A DNA stretch of 64,000 bases from assembly GCF_009467805.1 (NCBI RefSeq), contig NZ_WIAY01000007.1, positions 1 to 64,000 on the forward strand, read 5' to 3'. This DNA is from Stenotrophomonas nematodicola (lineage in GTDB: Bacteria; Pseudomonadota; Gammaproteobacteria; Xanthomonadales; Xanthomonadaceae). A program made the position numbers and the translations under genes. Each line of letters starts with the position of its first letter. The stretch's first letter is position 1. Shown here piece after piece: positions 46,753 through 57,600 of the stretch. Below the pieces are notes generated by a model. It was not told the DNA's origin. It searched no databases and saw nothing but the letters and a program-made list of their open reading frames with translations.

Positions 46753-49700
46753 ATGACGTATTCCAATCACCGCAATCGTGCGCCGGCCCGTCGCCTGCTG
46801 ACCACCGCACTGGTCAGCTGTCTGATGCTGGGCGCTGCGCCGGACCTGATGGCGCAGTCGGCCAACGCCTCGCTGCGTGGCCAGGTTGCACAGGCCGAGG
46901 CCGGCACCGAAGTCATCGCGACCAACGTCGCCACCGGTACCGTGCGCCGCGGCACCATCCGTGCCGATGGCAGCTACTCGCTGATGGGCCTGGACCCGGG
47001 TACCTATGATGTTGTGGCCAACGGCCAGACCCAGAAAGTGACCGTGACCGTGGCCTCGACCGCGACGCTGAACTTCAGCGGCGCGCCGGCCAACGGCAGC
47101 ACCGCCAATGCCACCAACCTGGACACGGTCAACGTGGTTGCGCCGACCCTGCTGCAGGAAGTGCGTACCTCCGAAGTGGGCAAGACCGTCAGCCTGCAGC
47201 AGATCCAGACCACCCCGCAGGTGTCGCGCAACTTCCTGGAATTCGCCGACGCGGTCCCGGGCCTGATCTTCACCCGCGACGCCAAGGGCAACACCTCGCT
47301 GCGCGGCGGTGCCACCAACTCCGACGGTACCAATGTGTACATCGATGGCGTGGGCCAGAAGAGCTACGTCAAGGGCGGCGGCGTCGCCGGCCAGTCCGGC
47401 AGCGCCGGCAACCCGTTCCCGCAGCTGGCGATCGGTGAATACAAGGTCATCAGCGGCAACTACAAGGCCGAGTACGGCCAGGTCTCCAGCGCGGCCGTGA
47501 CCGCGGCGACCAAGTCCGGTACCAACGAGTTCAAGGGTGAAACCTTCTACCGTTACACCGATGAGGACATGCGCGCCAAGACCCCGGCCGAGCGCCAGGG
47601 CGGCAACGACAAGATGGTGTCGGCCGAGAAGGAATACGGTTTCGCCCTGGGCGGCCCGATCATCCAGGACAAGGCCCACTTCTTTGTGACCTATGAAGCC
47701 AAGCGCTTCGACCTGCCGGTCACCATCGCGCCGGATGGCGCGGTCACCGGTGCTGCCGGCCTGCTGCCGCCCGATGGCGCCGCCGGCCTCGGCCCGGCCA
47801 GCCAGCCGTTCCAGCAGGACCTGATCTTCGCCAAGATCGACTTCGAGCCGACCGACAACGATCGCATCGAGCTGACCTTCCAGGACCGCGATGAAACCCA
47901 GTCGCAGTTCAGCGGCCAGACCTCGCCGGAAGCCGGCCGTGAAGTGGTCAACACCGACCGTCGTTACGCCCTGCGCTGGAATCACAGCGGCGAGCGTTAC
48001 TACAACGAAATGATGGTCACCCATGAAGATTCGTTCAACAACCCGACCCCGCTGACCCTGGCCAACGGCATCACCTACACCGCACCGGACGGCACCGAAG
48101 ACCGCACCGTGGTGAAGATCGGTGGCGCATCGGCGCTGGATTCTCAGGTGAAGGGCCAGAAGGGCTGGTCGATCGAAGACAACCTGACCCTGGACGGCAT
48201 CCAGTGGATGGGCGACCACACCATCAAGATGGGTGCGAAGTACAAGCAGATCGACCTGTACGCATCCGATGCCGCGCAGATCAATCCGACCTTCACCTAC
48301 AGCCTGGGCGATCCGGACTTCCCGTCTTCCATTCCGTACAAGGCGCAGTTCGTCAAGCCGGTAACCGGCGTGTCGGGCGTGTCCGGCGAAGTGCGTTCGA
48401 AGTCCAAGCAGATCGGCCTGTTCATCCAGGACGACTGGCAGGTCAATGACCACCTGCAGCTCAACCTCGGCCTGCGCTGGGACTACGAGAAGACCCCGTC
48501 CTACCTGGACTTCGTGACCCCGCAGCAGGTGGTCGACGCGATCTACTCGCAGGATCCGCGCGCCCCCGCCGGCCAGACCTACGCCGATTCGCTGGCGCTG
48601 GGCGGTCTGGACATCAGCGACTACATCAGCACCGGCAAGAACCGCAAGGCATTCAAGGATGCCTGGCAGCCGCGCCTGGGCTTCTCGTATGACATCAACG
48701 CCGACGAGCAGCACGTGATCCACGGTGGTGCCGGCCGTTCGTACGATCGCGACCTGTTCGACAACCTGCAGCTGGAAACCACCAAGCTGGCGCTGCCGCA
48801 GCCGACCATCTACTTCCGCAACCCGGCCACCGGCACCTGCATCAACGGCCAGGCCGCCTGCTATGACTGGAACCCGGCCCTGCTCAACGGCATCGGCAAT
48901 CTGCAGAACCTCGTGGGTGCCACCAGCAATGCCGGTCTGGAAGTGGATCTGCTGAACAACAATCTGAAGGCTCCGTACTCGGATCAGTTCAGCCTGGGCA
49001 TGAGCAACCAGATCGGTGAGTGGCTGACCGACGCCACGATCGCCCGCACGCTGAGCTACGACGGCTTCGCCTTCACCCTGGGCAACCGCTACCCGACCGG
49101 CCAGTTCTTCGATGACCCGCGCCTGTGCGGCGGTTCCGACCCGGGCCTGAGCCAGGCCTGGAGCTGCAACGTGCCGGGCTTCGGCAGCCTGATCATCGGC
49201 CAGCAGGGCATCAAGACCCGTGCGACCCAGGTCCTGCTGTCGGCGCAGAAGCCGTTCACCAAGGAAAGCGGCTGGGGCACCTCGGTCGCCTACACCTGGA
49301 CCACCGCGCGCCACAACCGCGACATCAATGAGAAGTACGCGTTCGACCGCGGCCTGATCAGCGAGTACCCGACCATCCGCTCGAACGGCGCGCCGCGCCA
49401 CCGCCTGGTGGTCACCGGTTCGTACGCCGGCTTCTGGGGCATCACCTTCGGTGGCAAGATCACCCTGGCGACCCCGACCGCCGTCAACGACTGGTACCCG
49501 GTGCCGCAGGCCAGCGGCTACAACCTGCCGACGCCGCAGGCGGCTGTGCCCAACGCCAATGGCAAGTTCCTGCTGGGTGGCAAGATCTTCGGCTACCGTT
49601 CGGTCGATCTGCAGGCGACGAAGACGTTCAAGATGGCGGGCGATACCGAGCTGTACGCTCGCCTGGACATCATCAACGTGTTCAACTTCGACAACTTCTC

Positions 49701-49812
49701 CACCTACAACTACGTCAAGACCAACGGCAAGCTGGAGGCCAGCTACAACGAGACCGGCGAAATCATTGGTACGCCGCGTCAGGTCAAGGCGGAAGTCGGC
49801 TTCCGCTTCTGA
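46753..49812 (+). CDS. Oar-like TonB-dependent outer-membrane receptor
   Basis: The 1019-residue protein has a signal peptide (TTALVSCLMLGAAPDLMAQ), a carboxypeptidase-regulatory-like domain (residues about 38-95, TYDVVANGQTQKVTVTV), a plug (SRNFLEFADAVPGLIF, TNVYIDGVGQKSYVKGGG) and a C-terminal barrel ending EVGFRF. GGAGAG lies 8 bases before ATG 46753. Its place between the regulator and the glucanase operon suggests uptake of glucan oligosaccharides, as in xanthomonad carbohydrate loci. Substrate is inferred from neighbours. Confidence 0.88.
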   Translation: MTYSNHRNRAPARRLLTTALVSCLMLGAAPDLMAQSANASLRGQVAQAEAGTEVIATNVATGTVRRGTIRADGSYSLMGLDPGTYDVVANGQTQKVTVTVASTATLNFSGAPANGSTANATNLDTVNVVAPTLLQEVRTSEVGKTVSLQQIQTTPQVSRNFLEFADAVPGLIFTRDAKGNTSLRGGATNSDGTNVYIDGVGQKSYVKGGGVAGQSGSAGNPFPQLAIGEYKVISGNYKAEYGQVSSAAVTAATKSGTNEFKGETFYRYTDEDMRAKTPAERQGGNDKMVSAEKEYGFALGGPIIQDKAHFFVTYEAKRFDLPVTIAPDGAVTGAAGLLPPDGAAGLGPASQPFQQDLIFAKIDFEPTDNDRIELTFQDRDETQSQFSGQTSPEAGREVVNTDRRYALRWNHSGERYYNEMMVTHEDSFNNPTPLTLANGITYTAPDGTEDRTVVKIGGASALDSQVKGQKGWSIEDNLTLDGIQWMGDHTIKMGAKYKQIDLYASDAAQINPTFTYSLGDPDFPSSIPYKAQFVKPVTGVSGVSGEVRSKSKQIGLFIQDDWQVNDHLQLNLGLRWDYEKTPSYLDFVTPQQVVDAIYSQDPRAPAGQTYADSLALGGLDISDYISTGKNRKAFKDAWQPRLGFSYDINADEQHVIHGGAGRSYDRDLFDNLQLETTKLALPQPTIYFRNPATGTCINGQAACYDWNPALLNGIGNLQNLVGATSNAGLEVDLLNNNLKAPYSDQFSLGMSNQIGEWLTDATIARTLSYDGFAFTLGNRYPTGQFFDDPRLCGGSDPGLSQAWSCNVPGFGSLIIGQQGIKTRATQVLLSAQKPFTKESGWGTSVAYTWTTARHNRDINEKYAFDRGLISEYPTIRSNGAPRHRLVVTGSYAGFWGITFGGKITLATPTAVNDWYPVPQASGYNLPTPQAAVPNANGKFLLGGKIFGYRSVDLQATKTFKMAGDTELYARLDIINVFNFDNFSTYNYVKTNGKLEASYNETGEIIGTPRQVKAEVGFRF

Positions 49813-49820
49813 TCGCATTA

Positions 49821-49850
49821 CCCGGCATCGCCTTCGCAGGCGATGCCGGG
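49821..49850 (+). terminator. Hairpin after the TonB-dependent receptor gene
   Basis: CCCGGCATCGCCT pairs perfectly with AGGCGATGCCGGG around TCGC, 8 bases after the receptor stop. No T run follows, so termination may be rho-assisted. Confidence 0.6.
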
Positions 49851-49856
49851 GCAGCA

Positions 49857-49885
49857 CCGCCGGCCGGCCTCTGGCCGACCGGCGG
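49857..49885. repeat. GC-rich palindrome after the receptor gene
   Basis: CCGCCGGCCGGCC-TCT-GGCCGACCGGCGG forms a 13-bp stem with one mismatch, immediately after the previous hairpin. It resembles the SMAG/REP palindromes in composition but lacks the GTAG edge. Confidence 0.45.
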
Positions 49886-49999
49886 ACTGCACAGGCGCTT
49901 GCCCATCGGCGATGGACAAGCGCGTGTGCGGCAGGTAGCCCGCGTTGCCCGGACAGACTGGATCCGCCCTCGACACGCGGATTTTTTTTGCGTCGGGTC

Positions 50000-50013
50000 T
50001 GTAAACGATTTCA
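50000..50013. promoter_or_regulatory. LacI-family operator upstream of the glucanase operon
   Basis: TGTAAACGATTTCA matches the autoregulatory site at 45589-45602 (read on the minus strand) at 12 of 14 positions and lies 52 bases before ATG 50066. This links the operon 50066-58749 to the regulator at 45646. Confidence 0.7.
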
Positions 50014-50065
50014 ATCTGGTTGAGGCTATGCTCTCCAGCACGAACATGCGAAAAGGTGGTGGTCG

Positions 50066-51670
50066 ATGAATGCACGTCGGGTGGTGACGCTGACTTTGCT
50101 GTCCGCAGCGATCGTCGGCTGCCAGAAGGCGCCGGAACAACCGGCCAAGCCCAAGCCTCCGGTCATTCTGGTGGAGGCCGATGCGCCGCCGCGTCCGATG
50201 AAGCCCGAACTGCCGCCGCTGTTCGACGACATCGAGCGCCGCACCTTCCAGTTTTTCTGGGACACCACCAACGAAGTCAACGGACTCAGCCCGGATCGCT
50301 TCCCGTCGCGCCCATTCGCCAGCATCGCCTCGGTGGGGTACGCGCTGACCGCCTATCCGATCGGCATCGAGAATGGCTGGGTCAGCCGCACCCAGGCGGT
50401 GGACCGCACCCTGCTGACGCTGAAGTTCTTCCGCGACCTGCCGATGGGGCCGCAGCGCACCGGCAAGGGCGGTTACAAGGGCTTCTACTACCACTTCCTG
50501 GACATGCAGCAGGGCCGCCGGTACGACAGCTGGGTCGAGCTGTCCAGCGTGGATACCGCGCTGCTGATGATGGGCGTGCTGTTCGCGCAGTCCTACTACA
50601 GTGGCGATGACCCGCGAGAGAAAGAGATCCGCGAGATCGCCGATACGCTGTACAAGCGCGTGGACTGGCCCTGGCTGCAGCAGCGTGCGCCGCTGATCTC
50701 GATGGGCTGGTTCCCGGAGAGCGGCTTCATCGACCACGACTGGATGGGCTACAACGAGGCGATGATGGTCTACATCCTCGCGCTCGGTTCGCCGACCCAT
50801 CCGGTCAGTCCTGACGCATGGACGGTGTGGACGCGCACCTACGACAACGACTGGGGCGTCTACCAGGGCCAGGAATACCTGTCCTTCGGCCCGCTGTTCG
50901 GTCACCAGTACACGCACGTGTGGGTGGATTTCCGCGACATCCAGGACGCCTACATGCGCGAGCGGGGCAGCACCTACTTCCTCAACAGCCGGTCGGCCGC
51001 GCTGGCCCAGCGCGAGTACGCCATCGCCAATCCGATGAACTGGAAGGACTACGGCGAGAACGTGTGGGGCCTGACTGCCAGCGATGGCCCGCAGAACACC
51101 ACGCAGGAGTATCGCGGCGAGCAGCGCCAGTTCCGGCACTACTCCTCGCGCGGCGCCGGCCTGCGCGAGAACTTCGACGACGGCACCATCGCGCCGACGG
51201 CGGCGATCGCCTCGATCGTGTTCGCGCCGGAAGAGGTGATCCCGGCCACCGAAGAGATGCACAAGCGCTACGGCGACTACATCTATTCCAGCTACGGCTT
51301 CCTGGACTCGTTCAATCCCAGCTTCAACTACGACATCCCGATCAAGACCGGGCGCCTGGTGCCGGACCGTGGCTGGGTGGCCAGCGACTACATCGGCATC
51401 GACCAGGGGCCGATCCTGACCATGATCGCCAATTACCGGAACGATTTCGTCTGGGACGTGATGAAGAAGAACCCGCATATCCGCAAGGGGCTGGAGCGCG
51501 CCGGTTTCAGTGGCGGCTGGCTGACCCCGGAAGGCGAGACGGCGCCGACGACGCTGCAGAAGGATGAGAAAGCAGCGTCGGCACGATCGGTCGGCATCGC
51601 CGAATCGCGCGCGGCCGCGGCGCAGGAACAGAAGAACAACACCAACCGCAACCAGCCTCAAGGGAAGTAA
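50066..51670 (+). CDS. GH144-like endo-beta-1,2-glucanase lipoprotein (glycoamylase fold)
   Basis: The 534-residue protein has a lipoprotein signal (VVTLTLLSAAIVGCQKAP), a Pro-rich linker, and an (alpha/alpha)6-barrel domain beginning LFDDIERRTFQFFWDTTNEV. Blocks include GYKGFYYHFLDMQQGRRYDS, VELSSVDTALLMMGVLFAQ, FIDHDWMGYNEAMMVYILAL and FGHQYTHVWVDFRDIQDAYM, typical of glycoamylase-domain enzymes; GH144 members cleave beta-1,2-glucans. The same fold forms the cyclising domain of the synthase at 18234-26945. The C-terminal 60 residues are disordered. First gene of the operon, with the operator 52 bases upstream. Specificity is inferred. Confidence 0.82.
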   Translation: MNARRVVTLTLLSAAIVGCQKAPEQPAKPKPPVILVEADAPPRPMKPELPPLFDDIERRTFQFFWDTTNEVNGLSPDRFPSRPFASIASVGYALTAYPIGIENGWVSRTQAVDRTLLTLKFFRDLPMGPQRTGKGGYKGFYYHFLDMQQGRRYDSWVELSSVDTALLMMGVLFAQSYYSGDDPREKEIREIADTLYKRVDWPWLQQRAPLISMGWFPESGFIDHDWMGYNEAMMVYILALGSPTHPVSPDAWTVWTRTYDNDWGVYQGQEYLSFGPLFGHQYTHVWVDFRDIQDAYMRERGSTYFLNSRSAALAQREYAIANPMNWKDYGENVWGLTASDGPQNTTQEYRGEQRQFRHYSSRGAGLRENFDDGTIAPTAAIASIVFAPEEVIPATEEMHKRYGDYIYSSYGFLDSFNPSFNYDIPIKTGRLVPDRGWVASDYIGIDQGPILTMIANYRNDFVWDVMKKNPHIRKGLERAGFSGGWLTPEGETAPTTLQKDEKAASARSVGIAESRAAAAQEQKNNTNRNQPQGK

Positions 51671-51673
51671 GCA

Positions 51674-52969
51674 GTGCCATTGTCGTCGCGCCCCACGCTG
51701 GGTCTGAGTCTGTTGCTGCTGCTGGTCGGCAGCCTGTTGTTGAGTGCCTGCCGGAAAGAGCCGGAAGGCGTCACCGTGCGTTTCTGGGCGATGGGCCGCG
51801 AGGCCGAGGTCGTGACCGGCCTGATCCGCGAATTCGAGGCGGAGAACCCGGGCATCCATGTCGATGTGCAGAATATTCCGTGGACGGCGGCGCATGAGAA
51901 GCTGCTGACCGCCTTCGCCGCCGATGGGTTGCCGGACGTGTGCCAGCTCGGCAACACCTGGATTCCCGAGTTCGCCGAGCTCAACACGCTGACCCCGCTG
52001 CAGCCGTATGTGGCGAAGTCCACGGTGGTGGACCCGACCGACTATTTCCAGGGCATCTGGGATACCAACGTCATCCACGACGAACTGGTGGGCGTGCCGT
52101 GGTATGTCGATACCCGCCTGCTGTACTACCGCAAGGACCTGCTGGCCAAGGCCGGTTTCGATCATCCGCCGCGGACGTGGGCCGAATGGAACGCGATGAT
52201 GGCGGCTATCAAGACGATGCAGGGCGCCAACCGCTACGCCGTGCTGATGCCGATCAACGAATTCGAGCAGCAGTTGTCGCTGGCCCTGCAGCAGCCGGAC
52301 CCGCTGCTGCGCGACAACGATACCCGTGGCAACTTCCGCAGCCCCGGCTTCCGCCGCACGCTGGCCTTCTACGAGAACATGTTCGCCCAGGGCTGGGCGC
52401 CGCGCATGTCCGAAACCCAGATCTCCAATGTCTGGGACGAGTTCTTCCGCGGGTTCAATGTGTTCTACGTCTCGGGCCCCTGGAACATCCGTGAGTTCAA
52501 GAAGCTGCAGCCGGCGGCGCTGGAAGGCCAGTGGGGCACCGCCGCACTGCCGGGCCCGGACGGTCCGGGCGCCGGCATCGCCGGCGGCACCAGCCTGGTG
52601 ATTTTCCGCTCCTCGCAGCAGAAGGAGGCGTCCTGGAAGCTGATCGAGTTCCTTTCGCGCCCGCAGATCCAGCAGCGTTTCCATTCCATCATCGGCGATC
52701 TTCCGCCGCGTCGCAGCGCCTGGGCATACCCCTCGCTGGCCAACGATCCGCTGGCACAGCCGTTCCGCGACCAGCTCGAGCGGGTCAAGCCGACCCCGAA
52801 GGTGCTGGAGTGGGAGCGGATCGCGCAGGAAATGCGCATCACCACCGAGCAGGTGGTGCGTGGTGGACTCAATCAGGATGCGGCCGTGACCGAACTGGAC
52901 AACCGCGTGGACAAGATCCTCGCCAAACGACGCTGGATTGAAGAGCAGAAGCAGGAGGCCCGCCCATGA
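51674..52969 (+). CDS. ABC-transporter sugar-binding lipoprotein (family 1)
   Basis: A GTG start 3 bases after the glucanase stop gives 431 residues. The signal peptide ends in a lipobox (LVGSLLLSACRKE). The body has the family 1 solute-binding pattern: VTVRFWAMGREAEVVTGLIR, GLPDVCQLGNTWIPEFAEL, VGVPWYVDTRLLYYRKDLL and GIAGGTSLVIF. It delivers oligosaccharide to the permeases encoded next. Confidence 0.9.
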   Translation: MPLSSRPTLGLSLLLLLVGSLLLSACRKEPEGVTVRFWAMGREAEVVTGLIREFEAENPGIHVDVQNIPWTAAHEKLLTAFAADGLPDVCQLGNTWIPEFAELNTLTPLQPYVAKSTVVDPTDYFQGIWDTNVIHDELVGVPWYVDTRLLYYRKDLLAKAGFDHPPRTWAEWNAMMAAIKTMQGANRYAVLMPINEFEQQLSLALQQPDPLLRDNDTRGNFRSPGFRRTLAFYENMFAQGWAPRMSETQISNVWDEFFRGFNVFYVSGPWNIREFKKLQPAALEGQWGTAALPGPDGPGAGIAGGTSLVIFRSSQQKEASWKLIEFLSRPQIQQRFHSIIGDLPPRRSAWAYPSLANDPLAQPFRDQLERVKPTPKVLEWERIAQEMRITTEQVVRGGLNQDAAVTELDNRVDKILAKRRWIEEQKQEARP

Positions 52970-53847
52970 AGCAGCGTTCGCTTGCCGGCTGGATGTTCGC
53001 CGGCCCGGCCATCCTGGTGATCGGCGTGTTCTTCGGCCTGCCGGTGTTGTCGGCGCTGGCGCTGAGCATCACCGACTTCGACCTGTATTCGCTGTCGGAC
53101 AGCGCCAACCTGCGGTTCGTCGGGTTGGGCAATTACATTGATCTGCTGCAGACCCCGATGTTCTGGAAGTCGCTGTGGAACACCACCTACTTCGTGATCG
53201 TGGGTGTGCCGCTGTCCATCGGCGTATCGCTGGGCGCGGCCATGCTGCTCAACGCGCCGGCGGCCCGTTTCAAGGCGCTGTTCCGTACGGCGCTGTTTGC
53301 CCCGGTGGTCACCACCCTGGTGGCGGTGGCGGTGATCTGGCGCTACCTGTTCCACACCAGCTACGGCCTGGTGAACTATGGCCTGGGGCACCTGGGGATC
53401 AGCCCGATCGACTGGCTTGGCGATCCCAACTGGGCGATGCCGACCATCATGCTGTTCGCCGTATGGAAGAACTTCGGCTACAACATGGTGATCTTCCTGG
53501 CCGGCCTGCAGGCGATTCCGCACGATCTGTACGAAGCCGCGCGCATCGACGGTGCCTCGCGCTGGAAGCAGTTCCTGCACATCACCCTGCCAATGCTCGG
53601 CCCGGTGCTACTGGTGGTCGGGGTGATCACCGTGTCCGGCTATTTCCAGCTGTTTGCCGAACCGTACGTCATGACCCGCGGCGACCCACTGCAGAGCACC
53701 GTGAGCGTGTTGTATTTCATGTTTGAAGAGGGCTTCAAGTGGTGGAACCTGGGACGCGCCTCCGCGGTGGCGTTCCTGCTGTTCCTGATCATCTTGGCGG
53801 TGACCACGTTGATGCTGCGTTTCGGCCGCAAGAGGCAGTTGGTATGA
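52966..53847 (+). CDS. ABC sugar transporter permease, MalF type
   Basis: The 293-residue protein has six membrane helices and the EAA loop YEAARIDGASRWKQFLHITL that docks the ATPase. It overlaps both neighbours by 4 bases (ATGA), so translation is coupled. The gene is second in the transporter set. Confidence 0.92.
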   Translation: MKQRSLAGWMFAGPAILVIGVFFGLPVLSALALSITDFDLYSLSDSANLRFVGLGNYIDLLQTPMFWKSLWNTTYFVIVGVPLSIGVSLGAAMLLNAPAARFKALFRTALFAPVVTTLVAVAVIWRYLFHTSYGLVNYGLGHLGISPIDWLGDPNWAMPTIMLFAVWKNFGYNMVIFLAGLQAIPHDLYEAARIDGASRWKQFLHITLPMLGPVLLVVGVITVSGYFQLFAEPYVMTRGDPLQSTVSVLYFMFEEGFKWWNLGRASAVAFLLFLIILAVTTLMLRFGRKRQLV

Positions 53848-54680
53848 GTCGTGAAATCGGTCAATCGCGCTGGCATGCATGGTGGGTCAACGGTGGCCTG
53901 ACCGTGCTGGCGCTGGTCAGCCTGGCGCCGCTGCTGTGGATGCTGTCGGTGTCGTTCATGCCGACCGGCGAGGCGGCGCACTTCCCGCCGCCGCTGCTGC
54001 CGTCCTCGGTGACCACCGCGAACTACCACGAGCTGTTCGCGCGGACCGGCATGGGCAACAACTTCGTCAACAGCCTGCTGGTGTCGCTGGCGATCACGTT
54101 GGGCTCGCTGCTGCTCAATACAATGGCCGGCTATGCCTTCGCCAAGCTGCGCTTCGTCGGCCGCGAGCGCATCTTCCAGCTGCTGCTGGCAGCGCTGGTC
54201 ATCCCGGCGCAGGTGGCGATGCTGCCGCTGTTCCTGCTGATGAAGCAGCTGGGCCTGGTCAACAACTTCGGCGGGGTGATCGTGCCGGCGCTGGCCACCG
54301 TGTTCGGCATCTTCCTGGTCCGTCAGTACGCCCGGTCGATCCCGGACGAACTGCTGGAAGCGGCGCGCATTGACGGGGCAGGGGAGCTGCGGATCTTCTT
54401 CCAGATCGTGCTGCCGATGCTCAAGCCGGTGCTCGTGACACTTTCGATCTTCACCTTCATGGGCTCGTGGAACGACTTCATGTGGCCGTTGATCGTGCTG
54501 ACCGACCAGGAGCATTACACTCTGCCGGTCGCCCTGGCCACACTCTCGCGCGAACACATCATGGACGTTGAAATGATGATGGCCGGTGCGGTGGTCACGG
54601 TGGTTCCGGTGCTGGCACTGTTCCTGGTGCTGCAGCGCTACTACATCCAAGGTCTGCTGCTGGGGAGTGTCAAAGGGTGA
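53844..54680 (+). CDS. ABC sugar transporter permease, MalG type
   Basis: ATG 53844 overlaps the previous stop and gives 278 residues with six membrane helices and the EAA loop LLEAARIDGAGELRIFFQIV. FTFMGSWNDFMWPLIVLTD is the usual MalG-type end. No ATPase gene follows; in such systems a shared MsmX/UgpC-like ATPase is encoded elsewhere. Confidence 0.92.
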   Translation: MSREIGQSRWHAWWVNGGLTVLALVSLAPLLWMLSVSFMPTGEAAHFPPPLLPSSVTTANYHELFARTGMGNNFVNSLLVSLAITLGSLLLNTMAGYAFAKLRFVGRERIFQLLLAALVIPAQVAMLPLFLLMKQLGLVNNFGGVIVPALATVFGIFLVRQYARSIPDELLEAARIDGAGELRIFFQIVLPMLKPVLVTLSIFTFMGSWNDFMWPLIVLTDQEHYTLPVALATLSREHIMDVEMMMAGAVVTVVPVLALFLVLQRYYIQGLLLGSVKG

Positions 54681-57600
54681 AGCGAGTCGTCGTCGCGGTG
54701 GGTCTGGGTCTGGTCTGGTCACTGGCGGCCGCGGCCGCACCGCCGGCGACGCCGGCTGCACCCCGGGTGCTGGACGGCTTCGACGACATGTCGCCGTGGA
54801 AGCTGGTGCTGTCCGACCAGGTCAGCGGCTCGCTGCGCAGCGTCGCCGGCCTCGGGGGCGGGCGCGCGCTGTGCCTGGACTACGACTTCCATGACGTCTC
54901 CGGGTATGTCGGCATCCGCCGCGAGCTGACCGTGGAGTGGCCGGGCAACTATCAGGTCGGTTTCCAGCTGCGCGGCGATTCGCCGTCCAACGACCTGCAG
55001 TTCAAGCTGATCGATGCCAGCGGGGACAACGTGTGGTGGGTCAACCGCCCCGGTTTTTTCTTTCCCAAGGCGTGGACCGGCGTGCAGTACCGCAAGCGCC
55101 ACATCGACAAGGCCTGGGGGCCGGGTACCGAGAAGACGCTGACCCGCAGCGCCGCCGTGGAGTTCACCCTCTACAGCAAGGTCGGCGGCAAGGGCACGGT
55201 GTGCTTCGACCGCCTCACCCTGCAGGCCCTGCCACCGGAAGACACCAGTGCGTTGACGCCGTCGGTGATTGCCGACACCGCCACCGCGCTGCAGAACCGC
55301 ATCGTCGATGGCAAGCCGGACACGGTCTGGATCAGTGGCGGGGTCGCCGAACAGACCATCAGCCTGGACCTGCACAAGGTCCGCGAGTTCGGTGGCGCGG
55401 TGATCCAGTGGTTGCCGGGGCTGGAGGCCACGCGCTACACCGTGCGCTCCTCGCAGGACGGACGCAGCTGGAAGACACTGCGCGAGGTCACCGCCGGTGG
55501 CGGCGGCCGCGACTGGCTGGCGCTGCCGGAAACCGAAGCGCGTTACCTGCGCTTCGACCTCAAGGGCGGCCCGAACTGGCGCTACGGCATCCGCGACATC
55601 GGGTTGAAGCCGCTGGATTTCGCCGACACCCCCAATGACTTCATCCAGTCGGTCGGTTCGGACCTGCCGCGTGGCTCGGTGCCGCGCGGCTTCAGCGGCG
55701 AGCAGCCCTATTGGACCCTGCTGGGGCTGGACGGCGGCCGCGAACAGGCGCTGATCGGCGAAGATGGCGCGCTGGAGGTGGCGAAGTCCAGCTTCAGCGT
55801 TGAACCGTTCGTGCTGGTGGACAACAAGCTGCTCACCTGGGCGGACGTGAAGAGCCGGCAATCGCTGCAGGACGGCTATCTGCCGATCGCCAGCGTGGAC
55901 TGGGCCCACGACAAGGCCGCGCTGCAGGTGACCGGCTTCGTGCAGGGGCGGCCGGACAACGCGCAGTTGATCGGCCGCTACACCCTGCGCAACCCGGACA
56001 AGGTGGCCCACGAGTACACGTTGGCACTGGCCGTGCGGCCGTGGCAGGTCAATCCGCCGACCCAGTTCCTCAACACCGTGGGCGGCTTCAGCCGGATCGA
56101 CGCACTCGCGGTGGACCCGACCCATGTCGACGTCAACGGTACCCCGCGCATCCATGCCGTGCAGCCGGCCGATGCGGCCTTCGCCACCGCCTTCGACAGC
56201 AAGCTGGAGGTGATGCACCTGGCCAGCGGCAAACTTCCGGAGACCCGCGAGGTCAAGGACAGCACCGGGCTGGCCTCCGGCGCGCTGCTGTACCGCTTTA
56301 AGCTGGCACCCGGCGAAACCCGCGAGGTGGCCTTGGTCCTCCCGCAGACCGGTACCTGGGCCATGCCCAAGGGGTTCGACGCCGCCAAGGCCCAGCAGCA
56401 GGTGGCCTCGATGTGGCGCACCCGGCTGGACCAGGTGAAGCTGCAGGTACCCGACGCCGGCAAGCCGCTGGTGGATACGCTGCGTACCGCGCTGGCGCAC
56501 ATGCTGATCTCGCGCATCGGCCCGAGCCTGCAGCCGGGCACGCGTTCGTACTCGCGCAGCTGGATCCGCGACGGCGCGATGATTTCCGAGGGTCTGCTGC
56601 GCATGGGCCGCAATGACGCGGTGCGCGATTACGTGATCTGGTATGCGCCGTACCAGTTCGACAACGGCAAGGTGCCGTGCTGCGTGGATGCGCGCGGCAG
56701 CGACCCGGTGCCGGAGAACGACAGCCACGGTGAGCTGATCTTCAACATCGCCGAGTACTGGCGCTACACCGGCGACACCGCCTTCCTGGAGCAGATGTGG
56801 CCGCACGTGCAGGGCGCGTTCAACTACATGGAACAGCTGCGCCTGAGCGAGCGCACCGAAGAGAACCGGGCACGCAATCCGGCGTTCTACGGGATGATGC
56901 CGGCCTCGATCAGCCACGAAGGCTATTCGGCCAAGCCGATGCATTCGTACTGGGACAACTTCTGGGCGCTGCGCGGCTACAAGGATGCGGCGATCATCGC
57001 CACGGCGCTGGGCAAGGCCGAAGCGCTGCAGATGAGCGAATCGCGCGATCAGTTCCGTGACGATCTGCAGGCCTCGCTGCAGGCCGCGGTCGCGCTGCAC
57101 AAGATCGACTACCTGCCTGGCTCGGCCGAACTGGGTGACTTCGACGCCACCTCCACCACCATCGCGCTGGCACCGGGCGGTGAGCAGGGGCGTCTGCCGC
57201 AGCCGTACCTGGACAACACGTTCGAGCGCTACTGGACCCAGTTCGTGGAACGGCGCGACGGCAAGCGGGAATGGAAGGACTACACCCCGTACGAGTGGCG
57301 CAATGTCGCCGCGTTCGTACGCCTGGGCTGGCGCGACCGCGCCTGGCAGGCCACCGGGTTCTTCTTCAATGATCGCGCCCCGCAGGCCTGGAACCAGTGG
57401 GCCGAAGTGGTGTCGCACACCCCGCGCAAACCGTTCTTTGTCGGCGACCTGCCGCATGCCTGGGTTGCCTCGGACTTCGTCCGCTCGGCGCTGGACATGT
57501 TCGCCTACAACCGCGATCTCGACGACAGCCTGGTGCTGGCGGCCGGCGTGCCGGTGCGCTGGCTGGAAGGCAAGGGCATCGCCGTACAGGGGTTGCGCAC

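Noticed and set aside
46699..49857. Open frame of 1052 codons on the minus strand opposite the TonB receptor gene
   Set aside because: It mirrors the receptor's codon bias in GC-rich DNA; composition is dominated by Arg, Gly, Val and His with no recognisable domain, while the plus strand encodes a complete receptor.
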